Source of the DNA: Neoechinorhynchus agilis
Taxonomy: Eukaryota; Acanthocephala
Length of the DNA stretch: 64,000 bases
NCBI GenBank assembly: GCA_051530055.1
Contig: CM121342.1
Coordinates: 12,772,001 to 12,836,000 of the forward strand
Direction of reading: 5' to 3'
Shown here: positions 23,178 to 35,094 of the stretch, piece after piece
Layout: the number at the start of each line of letters is the position of its first letter
Numbering within the stretch: position 1 is the first letter of the stretch
Program-made: the position numbers and the translations under genes
Notes under the pieces: generated by a model
Databases searched by the model: none
What the model was told of the DNA's origin: nothing
Seen by the model: the letters and a program-made list of their open reading frames with translations, nothing else

Positions 23178-23840
23178 ATGCCGCCATCTCATTCTTTTTC
23201 AAAGAAGCGACGGTCGGGGAGCAATGGTTCCGGTGCAAGAAGAGAGAAGCGATCCCGTCGATTAGATCAAAGGAAGCCCTTGGTGAACCAAGAGGAATCC
23301 AAACCGCCGAAGAAGCGAGAGGCCCGATGGTATGACAACTACGACATTCGATACGATTCGGCTATGGAGCGCAAAGCGATGGAAGCGATTTGTAAGATGC
23401 CGGAGCCGGATTTGAGTTCACTGTTTCCGCCGAGTACACCATCAGTGAACACAATCGATTTGGATGCTTCGTTTGCGGATTCGTATTGTGATAGTGAGGC
23501 TGAAGATCTCGGCGGACCACCAGTGACCAATATTGACAGTCCAAGAGCAAAGAACAAAAATGGGCGTTATAGAACATCGGTTTTGATGCGGTTAGTGTCT
23601 TCGTTTAAGCCAATACCAAGAGAGGAGGAGGTGAATTTCGAAGATGATTTGGACGATGACGCGTTAGTTAGACATGCAATTGAAATGGAAGCAGCTGCCA
23701 TTTCTAAAAAGGAATCGGAGTTCGATACTTCAATGACGGACGAAGAATTTCTTTTACAGTGCGAGGCATTGGAACGAGAGTTTGAACGTAAACAGAATGA
23801 CGGGCCAGCAAGCAATACGAGATCGAGGGCGCATAGATAA
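23178..23840 (+). CDS. Unknown nuclear-type protein, 220 residues
   Basis: Intronless frame. The N-terminus is very basic with likely nuclear localisation signals (KKRRSGSNGSGARREKRSRR), followed by ARWYDNYDIRYDSAMERKA, serine/proline-rich linkers, and two acidic helical segments: VNFEDDLDDDALVRHAIEME and MTDEEFLLQCEALEREFERK. The acidic motif plus a C-terminal helix recalls short RPA-binding or chromatin-adaptor proteins, but that is only an impression. The ATG at 23178 follows an untranslated leader; AATAAA occurs about 30 bp after the stop. Confidence 0.6.
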   Translation: MPPSHSFSKKRRSGSNGSGARREKRSRRLDQRKPLVNQEESKPPKKREARWYDNYDIRYDSAMERKAMEAICKMPEPDLSSLFPPSTPSVNTIDLDASFADSYCDSEAEDLGGPPVTNIDSPRAKNKNGRYRTSVLMRLVSSFKPIPREEEVNFEDDLDDDALVRHAIEMEAAAISKKESEFDTSMTDEEFLLQCEALEREFERKQNDGPASNTRSRAHR

Positions 23841-23984
23841 AAGATTACGCGTTAAAATGTACACAAAATAAATAATATGATTTGTGTTTAATCTTTGGGT
23901 TTTTTTGCTCATTAGGATTTTGCCAAATTAACATTAAAAACAAGGAATTTGATAGCGTGTCTGAAACGGCGAGTCTTTCTCAAG

Positions 23985-24060
23985 AATTATCTCGATTCAG
24001 TAAAATATTTTCTATCCAGGGGGAGGGATTATGATCACCACGTCATTTCATGATATGCTG
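23985..24060 (-). repeat. Solo copy of the 7.8-8.3 kb repeat edge
   Basis: On the minus strand it reads GTGGTGATCATAATCC, then GGATAGAAAATATTTTACTG and AATCGAGATAATTC, matching the unit junction of the tandem repeat at 7823-8290. From 24060 to about 24600 I see no gene. Confidence 0.6.
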
Positions 24061-24599
24061 CTACGATGCGGATCCTAACTGGACATCAAGAAACGCCGGA
24101 AACATGGAGAAGTCCGTCGACAAAAACGGCGGCCAAGATTCCATTTGCACTCGAAGCAACGTGGTCTACGAGATGACCTACGAACGATGTTTGGTCGATG
24201 CCAAACGAGAGTTAATCAATAGATAGGAAAAACTGAACGGCCTTTGCGTCAACGTTTGACGGAATACCTTCTCAATGCAATGCGAATTAGATTTGTGGCC
24301 AAAACCCGGTGGAACCATCTATCACCGAGGCACTGCCTATTTCTGGGCCACGAGAACTGCTCGACGAACTTTTCGCTTCTATGTCGCTTCTTTAACACAC
24401 TAAACATCTCCAAGCGCATTTGTAGACTCGCGAGCATGCTGTAAGACGACGAAAGCTCGAAAATAAAGATTTTCTCATTACAATAGCCCGCTGAAGTGTC
24501 CATTTTCGAAAACAAAACTTCATAAATAGAGTGCTTTGAGTTTAATTTCAGGTTGGACAAGAAACTCAAAAATTTTCATTGATGATCATTTAAGTTTAA

Positions 24600-27250
24600 G
24601 TGCGCTAAGGGTGGTGGATTGCAAACATCGTAAGTATTCTTTTCACTCAAGAGGTCGTGGGTCCTAATATGATATCCATTTGGTGATACATGTTGCGTCC
24701 AATTTAACTACGATCTTGATTTACACAATCCATCCCACGCTTCGTCGGTCTCCCTCGGCACCGCATTCTCAATATCCCGCCCCCTCTATGCTACGTAGTA
24801 CATGCCCTCTCTCGTTATTCATAACCTTGTTGAACCACTGCAATCTTCTTTGAGCTATCCCTTCGGTGCATCGACGCACCCCTACCATCCCTCTAATATC
24901 CTCGTTTCTTTTCATATCCTTGTGTGTGAAGCCAGCTGACCATCTCAGCATCCGCTGTCGTCCACGTCTTTGCGACGTACAACATCGCTGGTTTCACTAG
25001 TCTGGAATAATCTTCCTTTTGGATTTAAACCGTTCCTTTTAGCACACAATACGCTTGACATTTTTCTCCAGTTGTGCCATCCGCTTTGTATTCGAGCAGC
25101 TATTTTAGGTTTGAGAGAGTTGGTCATACTTACCTTGCTGCCGAGATATTCAACTGACGCTTTCAATTTTAATTGTTTGCCATCTAATTCTAGACCCTCC
25201 GGACCCATGTTAACTTTGAGTCCGTTGCTTTCCAATACCTCGCGCTATCCTTCCAGTCTTTGCATAGCCACTTCGCGTTTTTCCGCTGTGACTATCAAGT
25301 CATCAGCGTACATTAGAGTCCACGGAAGCATTGAATCGTTTTGCTGGGATCCAAATACGTCCATGATCGTGATTAATAGGAACGGACTGAGGGCAGATCC
25401 TTGATGTAATCCCACTGGGACCTTGAAATACTTTGTTTCGCCCACACTGCATCGAACACCTGTGCATGATCCGGCGTACATAGTCCTGATAGTTTGTACG
25501 TACTGCTCGGAGCAATTTTTCTTTCTAAGGTAGTTACATATCAGGTCTCTCGGCACTGTCTCCGGCTTCTGTTATTTATCGAACTTTCATACAATTTTTG
25601 TTCACATCCGAGGAAATTCGACGATGGAAGGCAACAAATCTAACCATACGCTGGTGCTACCAATGTTGCGTAGCATGACGGGCAAATTAGTCGGCAACAA
25701 ACCGCAAGAGGTGTGCGCGGATGGAACTCCCCACACTTCGGGTATTAGCAAACCCGCGGATCTGAGCTACACCCAGACGTGACCGGCTGTGCATGATGTC
25801 CATATCCTCCATTTTAGATATCGACTGAAGAGGCAAGGAAAACCTTGTGAAATATTTCGAATATAAATGAGTAACGAAAGCACCGGGGGCAGGATTCGCC
25901 AACGCACAATTTGTCTAATTAAGAAAATCGCATCCATAGTGCTTCTTCGACCCGGCATGAAGCCACGCTGCTGCTCGTCGATACGGATCTCCTTTTGCAG
26001 GCGGCTGTTCAGAAGCCTCTCCCATACTTTCATTGTATGACTGATCAATTTTATACCCCTGTAGCTGCTTCATTGTTCAACGTCCCCTTTCTGCTTATGG
26101 ATCGGAATTACTGTACTTTTTTGCCAATTTCTGATTTCCTCATGAAAAGGTTGGTAAGCACTCCAGGCTTCGATCGGAATATCGCCCGGTCCTGCACTTT
26201 TACCGGTTTTCATGTGCTTCATCGTAAGGCTAGTGAGGATTTTCCGTATTTCAAAGTTTGTTGAAATACTCTTGCCATCTTTGAAGGATATCGTTTTTGC
26301 TTCTTAAGGTTATTCCCGACGAATCCTTAATTCTTTTTATGACTGGAATATCCTTAGATCTTTTGTCGCGAATTCAGGTGATCTTGAATATCCTTTGTAT
26401 ATTTTTATCGTTTCAAATGCCTCGTATATTTCTCGATCCGATTCCTTCTTGGCCAAAGCACGTTCCTTTCTAGCATCTTTCCTCGCCTGCTTAAATTCCG
26501 CTAGATTTTCAGCTGTATGTGCGTGGTCTTAACTCTTTCTAGCTTCTCGTTTCCGACGTATCGCTCGCTTCACTCTTGGGTTCCACCACCAGGCCTCTTT
26601 ACCTGTCTGAGGGGGTTTACCCGACGTCTGTCCAAGAATATTTCGACCCTCTTCCAATATGAGTTTGGCCGATTCGTTCCACCATGCATTTGGATCCTCC
26701 ACTTTCGTTTCCAATTTACCAACTAGCGAATCACCAAATCTCTTACGCAGCACCGTATCTTTTAGCATCCACCACTTGATTCTGGAGTTCGTTTTCTGAG
26801 TATATCGTCTCCTTCTTGTTCGGACCGTCAAGTGTGCTACTATTACCCGATGCTGTGATACCCAATGTTCGTGGAGAATCGTTTTTACGTTTTTCAATAC
26901 GTTCCATCGTGCTATCGGATAAAGGATGTAATCAATTTGACTATCTTTTCCTTCGTTCGAATAGGTGGCGATGTGCCTATCTTCTTTTCGGTAGAACGTG
27001 TTTGTCAGTCTCAACACCTTCCCATCGCAAAGTCCAGAAGCTTTTCTCCTTCAGCATTTCGCAATCTAATACTATGTCCACCATGCACTCGTTCATAGCC
27101 ACCTCTACTTCCCACAAGTCCATTAAAATCTCCAGCGATCACATATCGAGCGCTTTTCGATTTCGCTACAGTATGGGATCCCAAGCCCGGCTGAAAAAGG
27201 AGAAAGGTTGGCGCCAGGGAGGGCATCCGGCTGTAAAAATATGCCAAATT
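24600..27250 (-). mobile_element. RTE-clade LINE, near full-length but decayed
   Basis: Minus-strand pieces in order: end of the apurinic endonuclease (YVIAGDFNGLVGSRGG, about 27150; DSQIDYILYP, about 26935), linker, RT with QQRGFMPGRRSTMDAIFLIR (about 25960), the GLHQGSALSPFLL block (about 25400), the YADD box in LMYADDLIV (about 25310), and the RTE-type C-terminus (YLGSKVSM, RIQSGWHNWRKMSSVL, RNEDIRGMVGV, AQRRLQWFNKVM). A 3' tail with GACCCACGACCTC lies at about 24640-24680 and matches a tail copy at 35220-35245. Several frameshifts and stops are present. Confidence 0.85.
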
Positions 27251-27300
27251 TTGAACCCAATGACATCAAACATACAAATGAACAAACATCGTAAGTCTGA
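27178..27300 (+). mobile_element. RTE 3'-tail insertion, plus strand
   Basis: Starts with AAGCCCGGCTGAAAAAGGAG, continues GGTTGGCGCCAGGGAGGGCA and TCCGGCTGTAAAAATATG. This is the GGCGCCAGG-x-AGGGCATCCGGC tail typical of many animal RTE elements. It is a short 5'-truncated insertion abutting the 5' side of the opposite-strand RTE. Confidence 0.75.
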
Positions 27301-27393
27301 TGGACTAAAATTCGTTTTTATTTCCACACGAACAAATTCTTTTTCCATTGGAACGAGTGTGCATTCGAGAAAAATCAATCAGTGGTTAACAGA

Positions 27394-30300
27394 CTAGAAT
27401 ATATCAGGACACCGGGACCAATCTTGGTTTTCCTTACACTTCCAGTATTCATCGGTGAAAATATACATCTCAGTATTTGTGTATGGATCATGCTGTTTCT
27501 TGAACCAACAAGGAATATGTTCCTTGACCGCAACGGTTTGTTTCTCCTGCTCTTCACTTTGGGTCGAGGATTCTTCATCGTCTTCGGTAACTCGGGTTTC
27601 CTCCATTCGACGTCTGGCGTCTCGTTGTTTTTGTTCTACTCTCAGTTTTTCCGCATTGGCTTCATCCCACCGTCCCTCCTCCATAAGACGTTGATCTGGA
27701 CGCAGACGGGAATCAGTAGGTGCGACTCCATCCTCCCATTCATTGAGCTGAACAGCAAGTTCGGTGAAATTATACAATAGTCTCAGATAAGGTCTAGGAC
27801 GAATGAATTAAAGAGCGATTGAAAAAACACGACAAACAAAACACTCACGGTGGGTATTTTCTTTTCCAAAGAACGAAGGGATTCGCTGTATCCAGACGAG
27901 AATGAGAGGTAACTTTTTGTGGATTTATCACTTCGGCACCTATTGATTACGTAATCAATCGTAATATTCATTAGGCGCGACACAACTCACATTCAATCAT
28001 TTCATTCCATTTGCCGCTAATAACGTATCGAGCGATTTTATTCGAATCAGTAACAACTCCGATGACCTTCCTAGGTGGCTCCTTCGAAAAGTAGCTATAT
28101 TCGTAGTACTTTATGTGACAATTGTCTTTTGTTTTTTGATTGTAAATATCCATCTCACCAACATTATCGATCCATAACTTACCGACAATAATGTTCTGGA
28201 CGCACGTTGTGACTTTTCGCCATGTGTAGTGATTGCCAGATTGGGGGAAGAGGAGATGCGAATGTCCCAGTGGAACGATACTCAAATATTGACCTCTGAA
28301 CTTACTTGTCATTGTGAATTGTTGCCACAAAGTCCAATCACGACCTGTGGCGTGATTTGATAGCGACGGAGGGTGGTGTGAGACCTGTTCCGCGATTGAT
28401 CGCCACCCGAGATCATCTCGTCGATCACACTCATAAGTCTCACCTAAAAGAGGATTGAATGGTTTTGCCGCTCTCTCCGCCGTGGTACTGTAGGCTGATA
28501 TTGTGAACGCAGCCACGTACGCCATTTGCTTGCAAGGGTTACTCGGAGTGGTCAAAGGATTCGCATTGTAGAGCAGCAAAAATCAACCACAAACTCAATT
28601 TAAACTTACTATATAATCTGTAGACGTTTAGTTCTCGTTGCTGTTCGATTAAAACTATATTCGCCGAGTATAGGATTTAAAAAAAGAAGAGGTGACTGGG
28701 GAAAGAAGACACGAAAACTGCAATTGAACTCAATGATCGCTCCGTTTAGAATCAAATTTAGCAGCGCGGTCAAGAAGCTCGCTATACTCGAGTTCTTCGG
28801 TCAATCTCTGAAGCATTGATATAGGTTCGCTGAAATTGACAGGAACGGGGATTCTCGATAAGTCTTTTCCTATACAATTCTTTATAATTCCCCACAGATT
28901 AAGGCTATAATCGGGTTTCGCTGGGATCTTAGTTCGCCTCACCTTCTTTGCTCCTGATGTAAATACCGGTGACTTTTCGGTCGTTGACTGGTCACGTCTT
29001 TCGCCTCTCGCTGGATGTGCAATCTTAATAAGAACGCTAGGTTTACCCGTTGATCGGTCATCGTCATCTTCTTCATCGCTTTCCTGGTCGTCTTGGATTA
29101 CACGGTGATCGACAGTATCAAGTGGACCAACTGATGAGGACGGAAGAGGCATACGGACGATTTCTTCCAAGTCTTCAGAAGAGTCGAGAGCATCGTGGAA
29201 GTCATCGTCGGCCAGAGTCGAAGTAATACTCTGTTCGTCCTCGGTTAAGACTGTATTAGCGTCCACCGATTCCGGAACCATAAATCTCACAGCTTTACCT
29301 GGAAAACAAGATAAAGATATCGGCGATTTGCTAGCAAAAAGAAGGGATGTGTGTTGTTGCAATAACACTAAAATCGACCTCTCTTTTTTTTAGCGTATCG
29401 CCGTTTGAACGTAAGTTATGCGGCTGGCGCCCGATTACCGCGTACACTGCCTACACGAACAAATTAATCAAAGTGGTGTTGTATTATTATTGGCTTATTT
29501 GGCCCGCCACCGCTACCCGATTCCAGAAAAGGGCAAAAAATAAAGGAGAAATTTAGAGATTTGGATATTTCTTTCGCTCCGCCTAAGACGATCCACCGTG
29601 GTGTCCGTGAAAACATGGGATTTCAAAAATCGGCGATCTAAGCAGAGACGGAGTCTCAGCTGAAGCAAGTCGTTATGTGTGTGCTGACACGTTCAACATG
29701 AGTTTGCGCTCGAATTTCTACGAAATGCACAAGTTAACTTACCTTCTTTATCGGCTTTGAACAAGGACCGTTCAAAATTCTTCATTTGTCGAGCCATTTG
29801 TTCGACCATCAGATCCAATTGAACTCTAAGTTCATGTTCCTTCATATAGGCCCGTTGCCATTGTTGCGCTTGTTTCCTGGCAATACTGACGAACGCTCTA
29901 CAAGCGTTAATAAGACTCGTGATGGTGACCCTGAAAATGGTGGCACGTTCATTGAGAACTTTAGTAGTAGCCATGAATGTGGAAACGTCGGCCGGAGCAA
30001 GCGAATCAAGAGTAGCCACTTGTTTCTGAAGAAGGTGATGGTGTTTTTTGCTAAGATCGAAGTAATTCTCGACTTCTTCTAATTTTTCTATCAGGTCTCG
30101 GTTTAGTTCAAATGTAGGCTGGGAATAATCACGAGGTGTCTCAGGTGATCGAGAATGTGAGTCAGTGGACGTGTTTTTCCCCTCTTCGTCCTCACTTTCG
30201 TCTTCGTTCTGAAAAATACGATCGTAATGCACGGCTTTCGATTTGGCGAGTTCTAGGACAGATATCCATTTTTGCTTTTCGCGTTCATTGGCTGCCTTCA

Positions 30301-30691
30301 GATGCATGGACGTTCCACCGCTTCTTATCAAAAAGTGGCACGAATCGAGCGAAACGACGATCGCTGTACTCAAATAAATTGTGCCTCTGCATGTGAATTG
30401 CATTTCGGTTTGGTTTCGATAATAACTGAGGATTCCATCGTTCAGGACAAACCAGCGGCGCTGGTATCCTTTGAGATAATTCGTCCATTTGTGGAGCCAT
30501 CCTCGCATCTTGTCGTCCTTAGCGTAGGCGGATTCCGTTTTTGAACACGATGACTGGTTCATAGAAACGTTTCTAGCGATGTTTTCGATTGAGAGAGCAA
30601 GCATCGACGTGCTCCTCGATACGTTCGATGATCGGTTGATCGGAATGTGGAGAATATTGTGTTTTTGCGATTCCGTCGGACCAGTCGGCAT
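27394..30691 (-). CDS. OSBP: Oxysterol-binding protein (OSBP family), PH + FFAT-like + ORD
   Basis: Lipid-transfer protein that exchanges sterol and PI4P at ER-Golgi contacts. Exons on the minus strand: 30691-29743, 29298-28746, 28538-27987 and 27793-27394; they sum to 2454 nt, 817 residues. The PH domain is at about residues 58-150 (MRGWLHKWTNYLKGYQRRWF ... KWISVLELA). A coiled linker follows, then an FFAT-like DDFHDALD for VAP binding, with His at the third core position instead of Phe/Tyr. The ORD has ISMLQRLTEELEYSELLDRA, KPFNPLLGETYECDR and the family signature EQVSHHPP. The C-terminus is APTDSRLRPDQRLMEEGRWD and then SRCPDIF. Introns 1 and 3 are GT-AG; the one between exons 2 and 3 is not (see 28539-28745). 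The plus-strand gene-free flank at 29300-29740 is intron 1. Confidence 0.9.
28539..28745 (-). other. Non-canonical inverted-repeat intron in OSBP
   Basis: On the minus strand the exon ends ...GATTCTAA, then A-CGGAGCGATCATTG begins the insert, which ends CTTTGACCACTCCG-AG, followed by TAACCCTTGC. The ends form an imperfect inverted repeat (10 of 14 positions). A TAA direct repeat flanks the insert. Removing 207 nt, that is the insert plus one TAA, reads D-S-N-P-C-K-Q-M across the junction, matching the conserved ORD sequence. The only in-frame GT donor that fits the AG at the 3' side lies upstream and would delete the conserved EYSELLDRAAK. Confidence 0.7.
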
Positions 30692-30799
30692 TTTCGATGT
30701 GTGTGTGCGCGCGCAGAAATACGAATGCGCTTGAATGCAAAGAGAGAGGAAAGAGAAGTGCGCAAAGTCTACCGTTACTAAAAAAATGACGACGACGAC

Positions 30800-31940
30800 G
30801 AAAAGGCGAGGAAAACGAAATTAGCTAAATTTTAGCGATCCCTTTAAACATTTTTTTATCATAACATAATAAAGTACAAAACGAGCAATCACCACCGTCC
30901 GCAAAATTGGAGCTGGCGTAAAAAATTAAAATAATTTTCAGAACAACAATCTTGTACGACGCATTTTTTTATCAAGGCTGCTTGTAAATTTTTAAAAAAA
31001 CAACCTTCTGAAAACAATGGGATAAATTCTTTTACGCCAGATAAAAACATGAACAATTCAATCTTCAAACAAACGTGAATTCGTGGAGAATACATGGGAA
31101 AGGTGGAAAAAACCTTGGAATGGTTATCGAAAAGAAGGGAAGGGGTGCTCGAATTTTTATTATTTTAGGACGCAAATGAAAACTATCCATTATACTCAGA
31201 GCAAAGGACACGCTAAGATCAGTATACCATGAACAATACTCACATCGAATGCAAGATCTTAAATGCTTCAACGCAGAAGCTCAAAAGTACGACGAAAGAC
31301 CAATGAAAAAAGCATAATCGCGTGCCTTTGAATTCTTCCTGAAGGAGCGCACAGTGGACTATTGAGTTTTAGATAGCATCGAAAGTCGCGAAACAAGTTA
31401 TTCGAATTTGTCCGAAAGGTTTTTTAAATGTGATCAAAATCGGGTATCCATTGCTATCCGCATTTTGAGATGGGATTGTACCTAGAAACGATAGGTCGTT
31501 TTTAAATTTGTCAAAAAACTAAAGCTCGAATCTAACGTTAAATAGAAGTCAATCTTGAAATGTAGCATAAACTTATCATCCAATACTTAATTCTGACAAT
31601 CAGTGAGAAGATTGAAAATATTTTCATTGAAGGTCGATCTGATCAATACACGATCTTCCTTTAATGAAACTATTGGGTATAAATGGTCGAAAATGGCAAG
31701 TAACGACTTGGTAACAATTATGCGTAAAATGTAGACTAATATGATCTTTTTTAATACGTGAAGTTTCGACTTTCTTAGTCGCTAATTTGTTCATATTCTG
31801 ATTGAAAAGCAAAAAGCCCATTGAAATTTTAGATTCAGAAGCATTTTTTACGAATCGATTTAGTCCTGAATACTGTAAGTACGTCCAGCATTTTAGAGTC
31901 GAGCAATATTTGTCGACTCGATGGCCGTCGTAGACCGGAC
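30800..31940. other. Intergenic upstream of OSBP, nothing recognised
   Basis: Contains GAC-rich and A-rich simple sequence just upstream of OSBP (about 30780-30800). An inverted pair lies at about 30915-31050, where GGCGTAAAAAATT faces AATTCTTTTACGCC. No supported gene. Confidence 0.4.
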
Positions 31941-32200
31941 GGGCGAGGGGAGGCAAATGCCTTCTCTGGGGCGCCATTCGCAGCCAGCAACAGAAAATTC
32001 GCCACTATTAAACCGGAGGAGGAGCAGCAACGGCCGTTGAGGACCGCAAAAAGACCAAATACAGGGACTTGGGTCGAAATCATTATTTCGTTCCCTTTGG
32101 CGTCGAGACACTCGGGTCATTTGGTACCGCTACGCAGATTGTCGAAGAGACTGAAACGAATCACTGGCTATACGAAGGCAGGAGACCCCCTCCCTGCAAA
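31940..32200 (+). mobile_element. Reverse-transcriptase-element C-terminal fragment
   Basis: One plus-strand frame reads FVPFGVETLGSFGTATQIVE (about 32085-32145). This resembles the VETLG-x-WG segment found near the C-terminus of polyproteins of several animal RT elements. Only this short piece is present. It may belong with the zinc-finger RT-element fragment at 62690-63690. Confidence 0.45.
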
Positions 32201-32379
32201 ACATAGATCTAGCTCTGCAATTGGGGAACGCTGCATCTGTCTTTTCAATCATTACACCATGACGGCAGTATTTTTTTAAATTTCCTTTCAAAAAGTCTAT
32301 ATAGTCCATGTAGGCTTATAAACTACGATTGATGCTGGAATGATATTTGCACAAATATAATTCTGCACTTTACGCGATT

Positions 32380-32960
32380 TGAATGAAATGCTTTATTTTG
32401 AACACTAAAACGCATAAGGCTGCAATGATTTGCTCATCTTCACCGGAGGCTATAAGGACCGCTGTTGAGGTCATGTTTCAACATTTCCTGAGTTATTTTA
32501 TTCCATCCTCTTCTTATACAAAATACGTCTTATACACTGATGATCTTCCCCCTTTCACTCTCAATTACTTATAATTAGATTTTTCACGTTCAAGCATTTT
32601 GCTCCTCTAAATGTCTTACCCTTAACTTAAACAAGCGCTTTGAAATCGTCCCCTCAATCTCAAATAGTCCTTCCCATCAGCCGCTTCCTTTTCCTATCAA
32701 TCGTGTCTCATCTGTTCGTATACTTGGTCTTCATTTTCAGGAAAATCTAAAGTGAGACAAGCACATATCAATTTCGTTGCACAAAGGTTCCATTAAGCTC
32801 TATCTTCTGAAACGCCTCCGATATCCAACCTTCTGCAATTTTTCTTTTAAACTATTCAAAAAACTTAATACATTTCACAATAGGTGCGCTCTAATTACCC
32901 TTAGAAAAACACTTCTCTCTAATCTTTAGAGAGCACTCAAAGCGCCTTTATTCCCTTCTG
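32380..32960 (+). mobile_element. LINE fragment, same family as window start
   Basis: Shows a mutated catalytic box (YVLYTDDLPPFTL, about 32522-32560), then SSVRILGLHFQENLK (about 32710-32755) and a YLLKRLR block. Order and spacing match the LINE at 1-1700. The copy is decayed and truncated at both ends. From about 32960 to 33260 I see no gene. Confidence 0.65.
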
Positions 32961-33259
32961 CCTCGCACGCATACGCTCAATCCTCCAAATGCGAATTGAT
33001 TCGGAGGAAAAGGCGGAAAACAACAACTACAAATTAACCGACAATATTCGCTTAAAACGATTATGGGAATCAGTAAATTAAGAGGCTTTAGCGTCGAGCA
33101 GAATTGATTGTCAGACGCTCGAGGAAAGAAAAGAATAGCGATTCCTTTCCGATCCTCAGGATCCCATTCGTTGGGCAAAATTCACGAGCGACATCAGCCG
33201 GCTTTTCTTAAAGAGACAAGACTGGAGGTTCGATTGATTCACAGGAGCACTATAACATA

Positions 33260-33775
33260 ACGCCGTGCCCTAACAAGAAAGACGAAAAACACCACAATGC
33301 CTGATATCGTGCCTTATGTATAAGCATCCTTGTAGTAAGGTCCAATGTTCGACGACTCCGGAAAGGCCACTTTGCATCAGGTTTAGTATCGTCTACGAAA
33401 CCTCCTGTGTTCAATGCGCACAAAAACGGATCGGGACCGTGTACATTGAGAAGACGAACACCTAAGAAACGCAATGAACCCAAACGCAACCTCCATGGAT
33501 CAAACACCAATGAATGCTCCACGTAGGCCAGGGGTCAAACAAACAAGCGAGAGACCCATTGGAACTTTCGCTTGCGTAAGCTTTGCTCTGATGATCGTAA
33601 GGAGCAAACGGCAAACGTAAGACGTGTTACGGCATTGAAAAAAAGGGACGACTTAGCCTGTTCAACGACTTTCTTTTAGCTGCCTATCTAGATCGTTTGT
33701 GTTTTGTTGAACTCCAATGAAGGAGTAAAACTCCTAAATATTGGTCCAAAATAAAGAATTTCGTTTCAATCGATA
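33260..33775 (+). mobile_element. Penelope-like element remnant with GIY-YIG trace and tail (broken)
   Basis: A plus-strand frame reads ETSCVQCAQKRIGTVYIEKT (about 33397-33455), a degenerate GIY-YIG endonuclease core with its upstream Cys pair. The fragment ends in the tail CCAATGAAGGAGTAAAACTC-CTAAATATTGG (about 33715-33748) and AAAATAAAGAATTTCG, nearly identical to the tail at 9823-9872. Multiply broken; RT not seen. Confidence 0.55.
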
Positions 33776-34078
33776 AAGGAGAACATACGATTGAGAAATC
33801 AGTTGACAATTCAGCTCTATTGGTTTCGTATCAAATTCCAATTCGAACCAATTCAACAAATATCACATTCCTCTGATTTTATAAAGCTTTACATTTGAAT
33901 TTCATAACATTGTTTTGTCCTTCAAGCTAAGAATTTTATGGTTCAAAATCTATTTTGACAAGTGATGGCGTATATTGTTCGAGTAAAAATTGAATAGGTT
34001 CGCTGATCAACTTTTTGGCATCACAAACGACTTTTAGCTGTCAAACAAATCGAAATAAAGTGTTATTAAATCGAAATC

Positions 34079-34759
34079 TTAAAGTCCAACAAATGTCCCA
34101 CAGAACGGACAGTACTGTACGTCATATTCTTCTCCATTTCTGTATCTTTTCCCACAAATTTGACAAAATTGTCTAACCTGAAGTTCATCTGAACCACTGT
34201 CGCAATCCTCTTCACTGCTACACTCATCCACAGGCTCGCTGCACTCTTCTTGCATAGTTTCTTCGTTAACATCATTATTTGATTTATTTGTATTAAACGG
34301 ATTATTCTCTGATAAGTCAAACGTCTTTAAAACAAGATTAGACTGCGGCGTCCTTGCACAATCCTTCGTTTTCATATTAGAATTAAGTCCTTGAGTCCGC
34401 TCGAACCTTGTATTGGAAAATCTTACAACCGCAGAATTTGACTGGACAACAGAAGTCTTTTTGTTGCAATCGTCCATTCCATCTATCGCTTCATCTTCTA
34501 CTTTTTTAGCCGGCCTTCGTTGTTCGATTCCATCCAACATCCTGGTTATGATTTTAACTCGTTCATTCTTTGCGTACATTTTTGAACATGGAACTATATA
34601 TTTTTTTTGCTCATCTTCAAATTTCTTATGAATGTCTTCTCCTTTGAAAATAACGTCCCCGACCTGGATTGACCTTCGTTCACCAGACCGAAAAAGGTAT
34701 TTCTTAGCTGGTGGTGATTGCTTAGTATTATATTGATTGCGATTGTTCATAGGTTGCAA
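34079..34759 (-). CDS. Zinc-ribbon protein, 226 residues
   Basis: Intronless frame starting at the ATG at 34759. A basic N-terminus with a KYLFRSGERRS motif precedes low-complexity polar sequence, an acidic stretch (EECSEPVDECSSEEDCDSGS), and a C-terminal zinc ribbon: CQICG, 14 residues, CPFCG (C-x2-C-x14-C-x2-C), ending TFVGL. The layout matches the 266-residue protein at 39533-40333, which ends in CRVCG...CVFCGSLV; both have the zinc knuckle pair within the last 30 residues. I know no family name. The paralogy is inferred from architecture, not from an alignment of the full length. Confidence 0.6.
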   Translation of the reverse strand: MQPMNNRNQYNTKQSPPAKKYLFRSGERRSIQVGDVIFKGEDIHKKFEDEQKKYIVPCSKMYAKNERVKIITRMLDGIEQRRPAKKVEDEAIDGMDDCNKKTSVVQSNSAVVRFSNTRFERTQGLNSNMKTKDCARTPQSNLVLKTFDLSENNPFNTNKSNNDVNEETMQEECSEPVDECSSEEDCDSGSDELQVRQFCQICGKRYRNGEEYDVQYCPFCGTFVGL

Positions 34760-35094
34760 ATACGGCGCCCGTAATCAGTTGAGACTGTACTCTAAGAGGT
34801 AATGCGTGCTTTTTTAATGAAGTTGCCTAGCAACTGAGCAGTAAAAACCAAAGTCGTTAAAGTGGAGAGTGTGCTTTCTTTGATTTAAACAAAGACTTCA
34901 TGTTGCCTCGAGCTCGTTGTTATAGCAACGGTTAGAGAACCAAACATTCTTTGCTTAGGATTGAAATAAAAAAGACCCGGGAGAGTGGAGTCCAATTGTA
35001 CGATTTATTTATCTTCAATTTCAATAAAAGATGGTCGCATTAAATGCCGACATTTGCTATTTATCCATTTTTAGTTATTTACATAAGGACGGTT

